Origin: Mucilaginibacter sp.
Lineage (GTDB): Bacteria > Bacteroidota > Bacteroidia > Sphingobacteriales > Sphingobacteriaceae
Assembly (NCBI GenBank): GCA_031292485.1
Contig: JARLHA010000059.1
Location: forward strand, 62,001 to 126,000
Reading direction: 5' to 3'
DNA length: 64,000 bases
The position numbers and the translations under genes are program-made. Each line of letters opens with the position of its first letter. Position 1 is the first letter of the stretch. Below the pieces are notes generated by a model. The model had not been told where the DNA came from and searched no databases. It was given only the letters and a program-made list of their open reading frames with translations. Positions 42,952 through 52,055 of the stretch are shown in pieces.

Positions 42952-44007
42952 TCATACAAACAAGCTGATCACATTTTTTGCGATTTGTTCAATGGGGCAC
43001 ATCAAAACAGGGTCGTGGCCGCGATGGGTGTTTTTTAATATGGTTGATAAAGTCGCGTTCATGGCCTCCTGATCTTTTACCACGTAATGATGCCGGTAAT
43101 CCTTATTCATTGGTTTACAGAAAGACACAACATGAGCCCCGGCGTATAATGCCTCGGATAAAACAGATCCAAACCCTTCATAAGCCGAAGGGTGTAAAAA
43201 CAATTTTGATCGTTGCATCAACGCCAAAACTTCCTTTTGTGGCAACTCACCGGTAAACAACAGGTTGTTTTCTAAATTCAGGGAGGCCGCCAATGTCTTT
43301 AAATTATCCATTTCAGGGCCTTTACCGCAGATAACGGCTTTTATATTCGGGAAATAACTCTTTAAGAAAGCAATGGCTTCTACAAAAATATCGTACCGTT
43401 TCAGGGGGATCAATGAACCGGCGCCTAAAATATCAATGTCTCTTTTTGCAGGCGCAGGCCCAAACATTGAAGTATCAATACCAACCGGGATTATCTGTTG
43501 TGCCGAGACCCAATAGTTTTGCCTGATCTCTGTCGCAATAAAATCAGACAGCGCGATAAGCTCGCTGCCATTGGGCTTTACCCATTTGAAGTATTTATTC
43601 CCGCTTTTGGCATCCTGCCCTAATACCCAGGCGTAATGGTTGAGCCGGTATCGTTTTGCAAAATAACTGCCAACAAAGGCGCACTCCCCGAACCAAAAAC
43701 TCAGTATCCCCAAAAGTTTGCTTTTCTTTTTCAGCCTCAGCATTATCCGCCATGCCTTTATCCATACCCACACTCTATTATACCCACCTCTTTCTTTTCC
43801 GCCAATAGCATATACTTTTATGCCATGCCAGGTGTATACACTTTCAATAAATGGATATTGAAAACTGATGACGACGATATTCAGTCCGGGGCAGATCTTT
43901 TTAAGCGCCCCGGCAAATATTTGCTGGGGAGGAATGCATGCCGTATCCGCCTCATTTTCGGGGAAGCCGGGGCTAAGGATCACCAGGGTTTCAGGCGTAC
44001 GCTTCAT
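42952..44007 (-). CDS. GT4 family glycosyltransferase
   Basis: 351 residues with the GT-B fold. The C-terminal half has ILGAGSLIPLKRYDIFVEAI and the box HPSAYEGFGSVLSEALYAGAHVV (about 275-297). Its start lies inside the end of the ABC transporter gene (17-bp overlap), so the two are made together. A glycosyltransferase coupled to a PglK-like flippase suggests that the glycosylated or lipid-linked product is exported by that transporter. The N-terminal GFPENEADTACIPPQQ segment is typical of colanic-acid-type transferases. Confidence 0.85.
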   Translation of the reverse strand: MKRTPETLVILSPGFPENEADTACIPPQQIFAGALKKICPGLNIVVISFQYPFIESVYTWHGIKVYAIGGKERGGYNRVWVWIKAWRIMLRLKKKSKLLGILSFWFGECAFVGSYFAKRYRLNHYAWVLGQDAKSGNKYFKWVKPNGSELIALSDFIATEIRQNYWVSAQQIIPVGIDTSMFGPAPAKRDIDILGAGSLIPLKRYDIFVEAIAFLKSYFPNIKAVICGKGPEMDNLKTLAASLNLENNLLFTGELPQKEVLALMQRSKLFLHPSAYEGFGSVLSEALYAGAHVVSFCKPMNKDYRHHYVVKDQEAMNATLSTILKNTHRGHDPVLMCPIEQIAKNVISLFV

Positions 44008-45685
44008 CCATCGAAAATATTTTATTACAAAATGATAAACTGGCTTTGCTGTGGGTGATGAACAGGATCATCTTGCCTTGTTGGGCAAGGCCCTGCAAGC
44101 GCATTAATATGGTTCTTTCCGAAAAATCGTCCATTTCACCAAATGGCTCATCCAGGATAAGCAGGTCGAAATCATGGTACAGCGCCCGGGCAAGCATTAT
44201 TCGTTGCCGCTGACCGCCACTTATATTTTTCCCGTTTTCGCGGATCACTTTTTGCACCCCTTCCGGATATTTCTCCAATAACTGACCAAGGCCGCAGAAC
44301 TCAATCACTTCTTCGAGTTCGTCTTTTTTAAATCCATCTTGGGCCAGCGTGATATTTTTTAAAATAGTATCATGGATAAAAAATGGCTGTTGCTTTACAT
44401 AGGAAATGTTGTTGCGGTACATCATTCTGTCCGCAGCGCCTGTTTTTTTATTGTTGATAGTAATGGTTCCGCTATCAGGTTCTAAAAATCCCAATAAAAG
44501 GTTGATGATGGTGGTTTTTCCTTTTCCTGATGGCGCCGACATACCTACAAAATCTCCGGGGGTAATATTGAAACTAGTCCCGTTTAAAACATCGTGATGC
44601 TGGTATTTAAAATGAACATTTTCAAATTGTATGGAATTGATTGAACCGGGCGAGCCTGCGTTTTTAGCATAGTGCATTTCCCCGGTAGGAGAAGCAAGAT
44701 CATTCAGCGTAAATTGATAGGTTTTGATTTGGCCGGCGCTATTTAAAATTTTGATAATCCCCGGGATGATCTTATAGGCCGCCGCCATAAAAACGCCCAT
44801 AGTAAGCAAACTGATTGCAGGTACACTTGCCGACAATTTATTTACGGCTATCAAAATAAAAAAACCCAGCACAGCGAAGGTTTCGATCAGGCGGGAAGGC
44901 AGGCTCTGTAAAGTTTGCTGGGTCGCAATATGATCATTCATCTGCTGCTGGTCTTTGTAATAGCGGTCAGTAAAAAAGCGCTGTTTATCATAAATGTTGC
45001 TCTCCACATACCCGGATAATGATTCCTGCAAATGCTGGATGGTTAGCTGACTGTTGATTTTAATACTGGCACGAATATGTTTTAGTTTCTTTTTGATCAA
45101 CCAACCAAGTATAATAACAGGGGGCAGCAATAAAAGGAACAGGGAAAGGAACAAGCCGGGGTGATAAAAAAGGATCGCTGTTATGGTGAACAAAATCAGG
45201 ATGCTTTGTGAAATGATCTGCTGTACATTGGTTAATATGTAATTACTGAATTCAATAGGCTGCTGGCTTATTTTCCGAAAAAAAACCGATGAATCGGTAT
45301 TTACAAATTGAGCATAATCGCCCTGTAAATACCGCGATATATTACGTTTCGACAAACGGGAGGCTATGCTGTAAAAAAATGTGTATTCTTTTTTCGACAG
45401 CAGGTATCCCAGCCAGTTTTTTAAACTAAACAATATGAAGAAGATGCTTACCAGGAACAAAGGGTTTTTATTACTGATGGATAGCAAATAAATATAGTGG
45501 CCCGGTAATTTGCCCGACGCGTAATAATTGACGACTATTAATAAACCACCCAAAAAAACAATATCAAGCAATCCGATCATGCTGTCAAGCACAGCATGCA
45601 GAAACATTTTTATCCTCTCTTCGGAGTTTAAAATGCTGAGTACGGATAAAATAAAATGCTTCAAATGCCTGTGAATTGGTGTCAA
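43991..45685 (-). CDS. ABC exporter, fused permease and ATPase (PglK/MsbA-like)
   Basis: 564 residues starting with a TTG codon at 45685; a stop codon lies two codons upstream in frame, so the start cannot be further out. Six membrane helices (about 30-320) precede an ATPase domain with Walker A APSGKGKTT (384-392, Ala in place of the first Gly), signature ISGGQRQ (488-494), Walker B LLILDEPF (508-515) and His545. It resembles the lipid-linked-oligosaccharide flippase and MsbA families. It starts an ECF-motif operon with a glycosyltransferase, and the synthetase gene is divergent. It likely flips or exports a glycan, lipid or peptide product. Confidence 0.88.
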   Translation of the reverse strand: MTPIHRHLKHFILSVLSILNSEERIKMFLHAVLDSMIGLLDIVFLGGLLIVVNYYASGKLPGHYIYLLSISNKNPLFLVSIFFILFSLKNWLGYLLSKKEYTFFYSIASRLSKRNISRYLQGDYAQFVNTDSSVFFRKISQQPIEFSNYILTNVQQIISQSILILFTITAILFYHPGLFLSLFLLLLPPVIILGWLIKKKLKHIRASIKINSQLTIQHLQESLSGYVESNIYDKQRFFTDRYYKDQQQMNDHIATQQTLQSLPSRLIETFAVLGFFILIAVNKLSASVPAISLLTMGVFMAAAYKIIPGIIKILNSAGQIKTYQFTLNDLASPTGEMHYAKNAGSPGSINSIQFENVHFKYQHHDVLNGTSFNITPGDFVGMSAPSGKGKTTIINLLLGFLEPDSGTITINNKKTGAADRMMYRNNISYVKQQPFFIHDTILKNITLAQDGFKKDELEEVIEFCGLGQLLEKYPEGVQKVIRENGKNISGGQRQRIMLARALYHDFDLLILDEPFGEMDDFSERTILMRLQGLAQQGKMILFITHSKASLSFCNKIFSMDEAYA

Positions 45686-45753
45686 TTTTTAAAGAGCATA
45701 TTTCACTCTCCGGGTATATCTTATTCATTTTAAGGGATTAACTCCCTGTAAGC

Positions 45754-45782
45754 GTTACGGTTGTGACCGGGCATAAGTTGCC
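45754..45782 (-). promoter_or_regulatory. ECF promoter motif before the ABC exporter
   Basis: Minus strand: GGCAACT (45782-45776), 16-bp spacer, CGTAAC (45759-45754). It differs from the other copies only in the last -35 base (T, not C). The TTG start lies about 70 bp downstream. Confidence 0.6.
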
Positions 45783-45883
45783 TCATGTAAAAAAGATTTT
45801 AATTGATGTTCCGGCCTGCTATATCTCAACCGGAAACGCAAAATAAGCCAGGTTAACCCTCATCTATAGAATTGATGTTGCGC

Positions 45884-45912
45884 AGCAACCAAAAGCACAA
45901 TTTTGCGTATAA
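45884..45912 (+). promoter_or_regulatory. weaker ECF-like motif before the A-PCP-TE gene
   Basis: AGCAACC (45884-45890), 15-bp spacer, CGTATAA (45906-45912). The spacer is one base short and the first -35 base differs, so this copy is less certain than the others. It lies 28 bp before the start codon. Confidence 0.4.
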
Positions 45913-45940
45913 AGGCTGATTAACCAGACCCCTATAAAGT

Positions 45941-48694
45941 ATGACATTATACGCTACTAATATTTTTGAGCCCGAAACCAGCTTTTGGACAGAGAAATTT
46001 ATGAATGCGAAAGACTATTCGTCATTAAAAAAGTTTAATGATACCGTTGTTCTTTACCCCCGTGAAAAAACACTTACTGACCTTTTTGAGGAGCAGGTTT
46101 TACGGAACCCACAGGCAATAGCACTGCGCCGTAACAACGAAATAATGAACTATGGGGAACTTAATAAAAAGGCCAATCAGCTTGCCCGTTACCTTATAGC
46201 GCACGGCGTACAAAGCGGCGATAATGTGGGGCTTTTGGTGGCCAGAAATTTTAATATGATCATCGGAATGCTGGCGATCCTGAAGGCTGGGGCAGCTTAC
46301 GTGCCGATCGATCCGGACTATCCCTTGGACAGACAAGGGTACATTCTTAAAAACTCAAAAGTAAACATCGTTATTACTGATTGTGATTATCCCTTATCGG
46401 CATTGCTCAGCGAGAGCCAGCAGGTAAAATTAAAAGAGATCAGTCTCGATAACCTTAAAAGTGATAAACCCAAGGTAAATATAGAAAGCACACAGCTTGC
46501 ATATACCATTTATACCTCTGGCTCGACAGGTATGCCCAAGGGGGTGATGATTGAGCACCATTCGGCGGTTAATTTGGTGTTGTGGGTAAACAGGGAGTTT
46601 AAGGTTGGCCCGGATGATTGCCTGCTGTTCGTTACCTCTATGTGTTTCGACTTGTCGGTTTACGATGTTTTCGGGTTGCTGGCGGCAGGCGGATCCATCC
46701 TGATCATTGAAAAACAGGAATTAATGGACGTGCCGAAATTAAAGGAATTGATGACTAAACACCGTGTTACTTTTTGGGATTCGGTGCCTTCAACCATCGA
46801 TTATTTTATCAGCATGCAGGAAACGGTTGAAAGTCCCCGTTTTGAAAATGCATTGCGACTGGTTTTTATGAGCGGCGACTGGATACCGGTGGGCCTGCCC
46901 GATAGGATAAAAAAATATTTTCCGGCCACAAAAACGATCAGCCTGGGCGGCGCGACAGAGGGAACTGTATGGAGTAATTTTTACCCGATAGAAAAAACGG
47001 AGGCCCATTGGGCCAGCATACCCTACGGGCGGCCTATGAGCAATAATTTTTATTACATATTGGATGAGCAGCTCAACCCGGTTCCGGTTGGCGAAGTTGG
47101 GGAGCTTTATATAGGCGGTGTAGGCGTCGCCCGGGGCTATGCCCGGGATAATGAAAAAACCAGCAAAGCTTTTTTAAACGATCCGTTTACTGATCAGCTG
47201 GGCGGGAGAATGTATAAAACAGGCGACATGGGCCGCATGATGCCTGATCTGAACATGGAGTTTTTAGGCCGCATTGATGACCAGGTGAAAATCAGGGGAT
47301 TCAGGATAGAGCTGGGAGAAATTAATTCTTTCCTGCAAAAACACGAAAAGGTTAAAACTGCTGTAGTACTGGCTAAACCCGTAAAAGATCGTGAAAAGGA
47401 ACTGGTGGCGTACGTGGTAGGAGAAGCAAGCCCTGCCGAGTTAAGGTCCTTCCTGAATAGCCTGTTGCCGGATTATATGGTTCCAGGCAGTTTTGTGAAA
47501 CTCGATTCAATTCCGTTAACCGGCAATGGCAAAGTAGATAAAAAAGCTTTGTTATTGTACGCGGGCCCTGAAACAGACGAGGTGAGTTTTTTTATTGCAC
47601 CGCGTACAAATGTTGAAAAGCTTTTGGCGGACATATGGGCGGAAGCGCTTAACCTGACCAGGGTTGGCATCTATGATAATTTTTTTCAAATAGGCGGACA
47701 TTCGCTCATCGCGGTTAAAGTGATGACAAAAATTGAACAAAAAACAGGAAAGCGTTTACCGCTGGCCACGCTGTTTGAACACCAAACGGTTGAGCGAATG
47801 GCTCATTTGATCAGTCGCGATGGCCTTTCAATAACGTGGGATTCGCTGGTGCCAATAAAGCCACACGGGAGCAAAACGCCTTTATATATTGTACACGGAG
47901 CGGGACTTAATGTATTGTTGTTTAATGCTGTCGCTATCGGACTTTCGCCCGATCAGCCGGTTTTTGGATTGCAGGCGAAAGGATTAAACGGTATTGATGA
48001 GCCATTAACTACCGTGGAAGATATGGCGGCGCATTATGTTAATGCCATAATGCGGCGAAATCCGGAAGGACCATACGCCCTGGCAGGTTTTTCCATGGGT
48101 GGGGTTATCGCCTTTGAAATGGCCAGGCAGTTTAGTGCCAAGGGGAAAGAAGTAAAGATGCTGGCATTATTTGATACCTATATCGAAAGCAGCACGTATT
48201 ATGATCCGGTATTGGTAAAAATCAGTAAAAATGCACGGTTTTGGTTTAAAAGCATGCTGCACTTTTTAAAAGTCACTTCCGGGTTTAAAAATACTGTTGT
48301 TGAAAAATCAACCCTGATTAAACGCCGGGTATTGGGCCGGTATTGGTCGCTGAGGTACGGGAAAGAGCACAATAAGCCTGGTTTTTTTGGCTATGCTTAT
48401 AAAATAGATAAATATAATACCGATGCTCTTAAACGTTACCGGGTTAGTCCACTGGACATTGAGGTGGAGGCATTTAAGGCCGAAACCCGTACGTTTTATA
48501 CTGAGGACAATGTAAATATGGGGTGGAAGCCTTATGCATTAAAAGGGGTTAATATCCATATCGTCCCGGGCGAACACAATACAATATTCAAGGCGCCCAA
48601 CGATAAAAAATTCGCGGAAATATTGCAACAATGCCTTGATAGGGTTGTAAAATCCACGGAAACCAAAAATGTAACAGAGGCGCTTACCGTTTAA
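45941..48694 (+). CDS. stand-alone A-PCP-TE nonribosomal peptide synthetase-like enzyme
   Basis: 917 residues without a condensation domain. The adenylation domain (about 45-540) has A3 YTSGSTGMPKG (191-201), A4 FDLSVY (236-241), A7 YKTGD, A8 and A10 Lys531. The carrier domain (about 550-620) has the phosphopantetheine Ser588 in GGHSL. The thioesterase (about 645-905) has Ser718 in GFSMGG, Asp745 (27 residues later, as in SrfTE) and His879. My hand alignment gives code D-L-Y-D-F-S-L-V-W-K, nearest the cysteine-type code in memory. It would activate one amino acid and release or transfer it, for example onto the glycan or a lipid; this is an inference. Confidence 0.88.
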   Translation: MTLYATNIFEPETSFWTEKFMNAKDYSSLKKFNDTVVLYPREKTLTDLFEEQVLRNPQAIALRRNNEIMNYGELNKKANQLARYLIAHGVQSGDNVGLLVARNFNMIIGMLAILKAGAAYVPIDPDYPLDRQGYILKNSKVNIVITDCDYPLSALLSESQQVKLKEISLDNLKSDKPKVNIESTQLAYTIYTSGSTGMPKGVMIEHHSAVNLVLWVNREFKVGPDDCLLFVTSMCFDLSVYDVFGLLAAGGSILIIEKQELMDVPKLKELMTKHRVTFWDSVPSTIDYFISMQETVESPRFENALRLVFMSGDWIPVGLPDRIKKYFPATKTISLGGATEGTVWSNFYPIEKTEAHWASIPYGRPMSNNFYYILDEQLNPVPVGEVGELYIGGVGVARGYARDNEKTSKAFLNDPFTDQLGGRMYKTGDMGRMMPDLNMEFLGRIDDQVKIRGFRIELGEINSFLQKHEKVKTAVVLAKPVKDREKELVAYVVGEASPAELRSFLNSLLPDYMVPGSFVKLDSIPLTGNGKVDKKALLLYAGPETDEVSFFIAPRTNVEKLLADIWAEALNLTRVGIYDNFFQIGGHSLIAVKVMTKIEQKTGKRLPLATLFEHQTVERMAHLISRDGLSITWDSLVPIKPHGSKTPLYIVHGAGLNVLLFNAVAIGLSPDQPVFGLQAKGLNGIDEPLTTVEDMAAHYVNAIMRRNPEGPYALAGFSMGGVIAFEMARQFSAKGKEVKMLALFDTYIESSTYYDPVLVKISKNARFWFKSMLHFLKVTSGFKNTVVEKSTLIKRRVLGRYWSLRYGKEHNKPGFFGYAYKIDKYNTDALKRYRVSPLDIEVEAFKAETRTFYTEDNVNMGWKPYALKGVNIHIVPGEHNTIFKAPNDKKFAEILQQCLDRVVKSTETKNVTEALTV

Positions 48695-48768
48695 ATGATT
48701 TAAGCGTTATGCTTTTTTCATCTTTAAAAGGAGGCATAACCAAAACATAACACAAAATGGGGTTGCGG

Positions 48769-48954
48769 CTATAATTTAATTATACCGGTGCCCCATAAAA
48801 CACCAAATACAAAAACGGCCAGTATTATTCCCAAAACAATAAAGCCGGCTGGCCGGTCAAAGTTTAAATTCCAGCCTAATCCGTCTGGCCTCGTAATAAA
48901 GACCGGGCCGGTAGCGGTTTTTTGAGCATGTTTTTTGACGACAACCTGTTTCAT
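48769..48954 (-). CDS. small membrane protein resembling DUF5808
   Basis: 61 residues with a basic N-terminus (MKQVVVKKHAQKTATG), a stretch PVFITRPDGLGWNLNFDRP that resembles DUF5808 (KxxGxGWxLNF), and one C-terminal membrane helix (about 38-58). The family assignment is by pattern only. It lies alone on the minus strand, convergent with the synthetase. The gap after the synthetase (48695-48768) holds a weak hairpin, GTTATGC/GCATAAC (near 48705-48740), that may end transcription on both strands. Confidence 0.55.
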   Translation of the reverse strand: MKQVVVKKHAQKTATGPVFITRPDGLGWNLNFDRPAGFIVLGIILAVFVFGVLWGTGIIKL

Positions 48955-49242
48955 TTGGCGATATATTTACTTATCAAGATGGCTGATAAATATATCCATT
49001 TTACCCTTAATTTTTATTTGGCTTTAAAATCACCCACAATTAAATTTATTGGATAAAACGAACTGTTAAATAGTGGTCTTCAACTGAAAACGAAGCTTGC
49101 TTGGCATACCCTTGTATATGCTCTTTTTTATTTGTTAATTGTACTGCCAATTGGGCGGCTTGCAAACCGCCCTGAGAGATTATAAACACCAAAACAAATC
49201 ATACTTTTTTATTTAATTCTCCGGGAACTGAGCAAGATATTA

Positions 49243-50283
49243 ATGAAGAAAAACCTGTTATTTCTATGTGCTGCCACCGCATTTGCTATGGCCTGTAATA
49301 AAAACAAAAGTATTTCGGTAACAACCTACGCAGGCAGCGGAGCAATAGGCGGGGTAAACGGCAAATCCACAGAGGCTTCATTTTCAAATCTGATGGGGTT
49401 GGCAATTGACTCTGCCGGCAATATGTATGTTGCCGATTCGCGCAACAACCTGATCCGCAAAATAAGCGCGGAAGGTATAGTAACCACGATTGCAGGTAGC
49501 GGAAACCAGGGCTCGGCCGACGGTAAAGGCATCGCAGCATCATTTTTTTTTCCGGCAGCACTTGCCGTTGACGGGCAAGGTATTGTATATGTGGCCGATA
49601 CGCATAACAGCATGATCCGTAAAATAACTCCGGATGGAAATGTAACTACCCTGGCAGGCAGGCCAGATGCCGAAACAATGGATCACCCGGAGGCGATGGT
49701 AAGGTTCGATAATCCTTATGGAATAGCAATAGACAAGGACGGCAATGTTTTTGTTTCCGATTGGGATAAGGACCAGATAAAAAAGGTGAGCCCTGACGGG
49801 AAAGTAAGCGTATATGCCGGTACAGGTGAAAGGGGCTTAAAGGATGGGCCGGCTGGTACCGCTTCATTTTATTTGCCCGAAGGGATCGCCCTGGATCAAA
49901 AAGGCAATCTGTACGTGGCCGACACTTATAATAACCTGATCAGGAAAATAAGTCCGGGAGGAATGGTTTCAACCCTGGCCGGAAGAATTAAACGAGGCTC
50001 AGCAAATGGCAAGGGAGCAGCTGCATCATTCTCTCACCCTGATGGGATAGCTGTCGATAAAAAGGGCAATGTGTATGTCGCTGATGTTGGGAACAACAAG
50101 ATTCGTAAAATTACGCCCGATGGCATGGTAAGCGATTTTGCCGGTTCGGGTAAGCGGGGTGCAGATAATGGAGTCGCACTTGGCGCCACATTTTACAGGC
50201 CGTTCGGTATAACTATTGATAACGCAGGCAATTTATATGTAGCAGATTACCAAAATAATCTTATTCGAAAGGTCGGCAAATGA
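49243..50283 (+). CDS. NHL-repeat beta-propeller lipoprotein
   Basis: 346 residues with a lipobox at Cys18 (AFAMACNK) and six NHL repeats of about 50 residues. Each repeat runs from a loop of the type GLAIDSAGNMYVADSRNNLIRKI to a VTTxAG strand, with the first at about 50 and the last at about 330. The protein is a six-bladed propeller on the cell surface or periplasm. NHL propellers bind proteins or act as lyases and hydrolases, and nothing in the sequence decides which. A PQQ-like propeller lipoprotein follows after 68 bp. The 288-base gap upstream holds a 6-bp GGGCGG/CCGCCC hairpin (49153-49172) and nothing else I can support. Confidence 0.9.
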   Translation: MKKNLLFLCAATAFAMACNKNKSISVTTYAGSGAIGGVNGKSTEASFSNLMGLAIDSAGNMYVADSRNNLIRKISAEGIVTTIAGSGNQGSADGKGIAASFFFPAALAVDGQGIVYVADTHNSMIRKITPDGNVTTLAGRPDAETMDHPEAMVRFDNPYGIAIDKDGNVFVSDWDKDQIKKVSPDGKVSVYAGTGERGLKDGPAGTASFYLPEGIALDQKGNLYVADTYNNLIRKISPGGMVSTLAGRIKRGSANGKGAAASFSHPDGIAVDKKGNVYVADVGNNKIRKITPDGMVSDFAGSGKRGADNGVALGATFYRPFGITIDNAGNLYVADYQNNLIRKVGK

Positions 50284-50351
50284 CCGGTTATATGGAACGA
50301 GGTTTGAAGTAACACATAATTAATCCGGATAACATTAACTAATAAAGAAAT

Positions 50352-52055
50352 ATGATCAAGAAGATTGCGATCCCATTTTTAGTCATACTCATTTGTTTTG
50401 GCTGCAAAAAAAAGGAGACGCCAACACCCGTTGTTGTCGTTACCCCGCCGGATACTTCCACAGGGAAGCCCAATAATGAACACATTAATGTACTGACACA
50501 GCACAATGATAATTCGCGGGCCGGGTTTAACAGCCATGAAACTGTTTTAACAACGGCAAACGTTAATTCAAAGCAGTTTGGCAGGTTGTTTATTTTACCT
50601 GTTGATGATCAAATTTACGCCCAGCCACTGGTTTGCAGTGGTTTGCCGATAGCTTCAGGCACCCATAATGTTGTTTTTATTGCCACCGTAAACAATACAG
50701 TATATGCGTACGATGGTACAAAAGGGAATTTATACTGGAAAAAGAATTTTACGGTTTCAGGAATGAGGGTGCCAAATTCAAATGATATGTCGTCATCCTG
50801 GTGTACGCCTTATACTGATTTTGCCTCAAATATCGGGATCGTTGGTACGCCTGTGATAGATTCCGTTTCAAAAACCATCTATTTTGTTGCCAGGAGCACA
50901 GATGGCCAAAAATTTGTTCAACACCTGCACGCGCTTGACATCACAACCGGCGGCGAAAGGGCGGGCAGCCCTGTATTGATAACAGCAAGCGTTGCAGGCA
51001 CCGGCGACGGCAATGTTAACGGAACCGTAAACTTTGATCCGCTGCGAAATAACCAGCGCCAGGGATTGGCGCTGGTAAATGGGGCTGTTTATATTTCGTG
51101 GTCGTCTCATTGCGACTGGAACCCGTATCATGGATGGATAATAGGCTATAATGCGGCTACATTACAACAACAAATTGTTTACAATGATACCCCCAATGGC
51201 GAAAACGGAGGTATTTGGGAAAGTGGCATGGGTATAGCGGCGGATGCGCAGGGAAGTCTTTATATCACCACGGGCAACGGCACCACTGGTAAAGGGAGCT
51301 TTTCGAGCACGGGCAATGGCACCAACGATATTGGTGGCGAAGCGCCAACGGATTTAACAAACAGGGCTGAGAGTGCCGTTAAACTCACACCATCGGGCGG
51401 AACGCTGCAGGTTAGCAGTTATTTTACCCCGATAAACTATTTGAACCTCAATGCAAACGACCTGGACTATGGGGTTATGGGTACTTTCCTGGTGCCGGGA
51501 ACGAATTTATATATGACGGGTTGTAAAGATGGGAATTTATACCTTTTGAACAAGGACAATATGGGGGGATATTCTCCTTCCATAAATGCGATTCAACAAA
51601 CCATCCCTTTGAATGGCAGCATGCATTGCCAGCCGGCATTTTACAAAGGCGGCATCAACCAATATATGTACGTATGGTCAGAAAATGATCAGCTCAGGGC
51701 TTTTGCATTTAACGGCGGAACGGGTTTGTTTGCAAAAAACGCTATTGTATCCCAGGATCCGGGGCCGAGTGGCGATTGCGGAGCCGATTTGTCAGTTTCG
51801 TCGAACGGCCCAGTTGACGGAACGGGCATTCTCTGGGCTTCTTACGGATTTAACGGTAATGCGGGCAATAGTGTAGTTCCGGGTGTTCTGAGAGCTTTCG
51901 ATGCCAATGATATAACTAAAGAGCTCTGGAACAGTAACCAAACGCCGGGCGACGGCTTAACATCTTATGCAAAGTTTTGCTCGCCGACAATAGCAAACGG
52001 GCGCGTTTATATGCCAACTTTCTCTAACATAGTGGTTGTATATGGATTAAAATGA
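50352..52055 (+). CDS. PQQ-like beta-propeller lipoprotein
   Basis: 567 residues with a lipobox at Cys18 (LICFGCKKK), a Pro/Thr-rich linker, and a propeller built from VxAYDxxxGxxxW-type blades: VYAYDGTKGNLYWKK, LHALDITTGGE, IIGYNAATLQQQIVYN, LYLLNKDNMGG and VLRAFDANDITKELW. These match PQQ-binding-like (outer-membrane quinoprotein-like) repeats. Essential catalytic residues of PQQ dehydrogenases are not visible, so it probably has a binding role. The N-terminal LTQHNDNSRAGFN opening is usual for this secreted group. It follows the NHL gene in the same orientation; co-transcription is likely. Confidence 0.82.
   Translation: MIKKIAIPFLVILICFGCKKKETPTPVVVVTPPDTSTGKPNNEHINVLTQHNDNSRAGFNSHETVLTTANVNSKQFGRLFILPVDDQIYAQPLVCSGLPIASGTHNVVFIATVNNTVYAYDGTKGNLYWKKNFTVSGMRVPNSNDMSSSWCTPYTDFASNIGIVGTPVIDSVSKTIYFVARSTDGQKFVQHLHALDITTGGERAGSPVLITASVAGTGDGNVNGTVNFDPLRNNQRQGLALVNGAVYISWSSHCDWNPYHGWIIGYNAATLQQQIVYNDTPNGENGGIWESGMGIAADAQGSLYITTGNGTTGKGSFSSTGNGTNDIGGEAPTDLTNRAESAVKLTPSGGTLQVSSYFTPINYLNLNANDLDYGVMGTFLVPGTNLYMTGCKDGNLYLLNKDNMGGYSPSINAIQQTIPLNGSMHCQPAFYKGGINQYMYVWSENDQLRAFAFNGGTGLFAKNAIVSQDPGPSGDCGADLSVSSNGPVDGTGILWASYGFNGNAGNSVVPGVLRAFDANDITKELWNSNQTPGDGLTSYAKFCSPTIANGRVYMPTFSNIVVVYGLK

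Noticed and set aside
48695-48768. Weak hairpin after the synthetase as a strong terminator
   Set aside because: The stem is only about 7 bp with a long loop and no clean T run, so it is mentioned but not listed as a feature.
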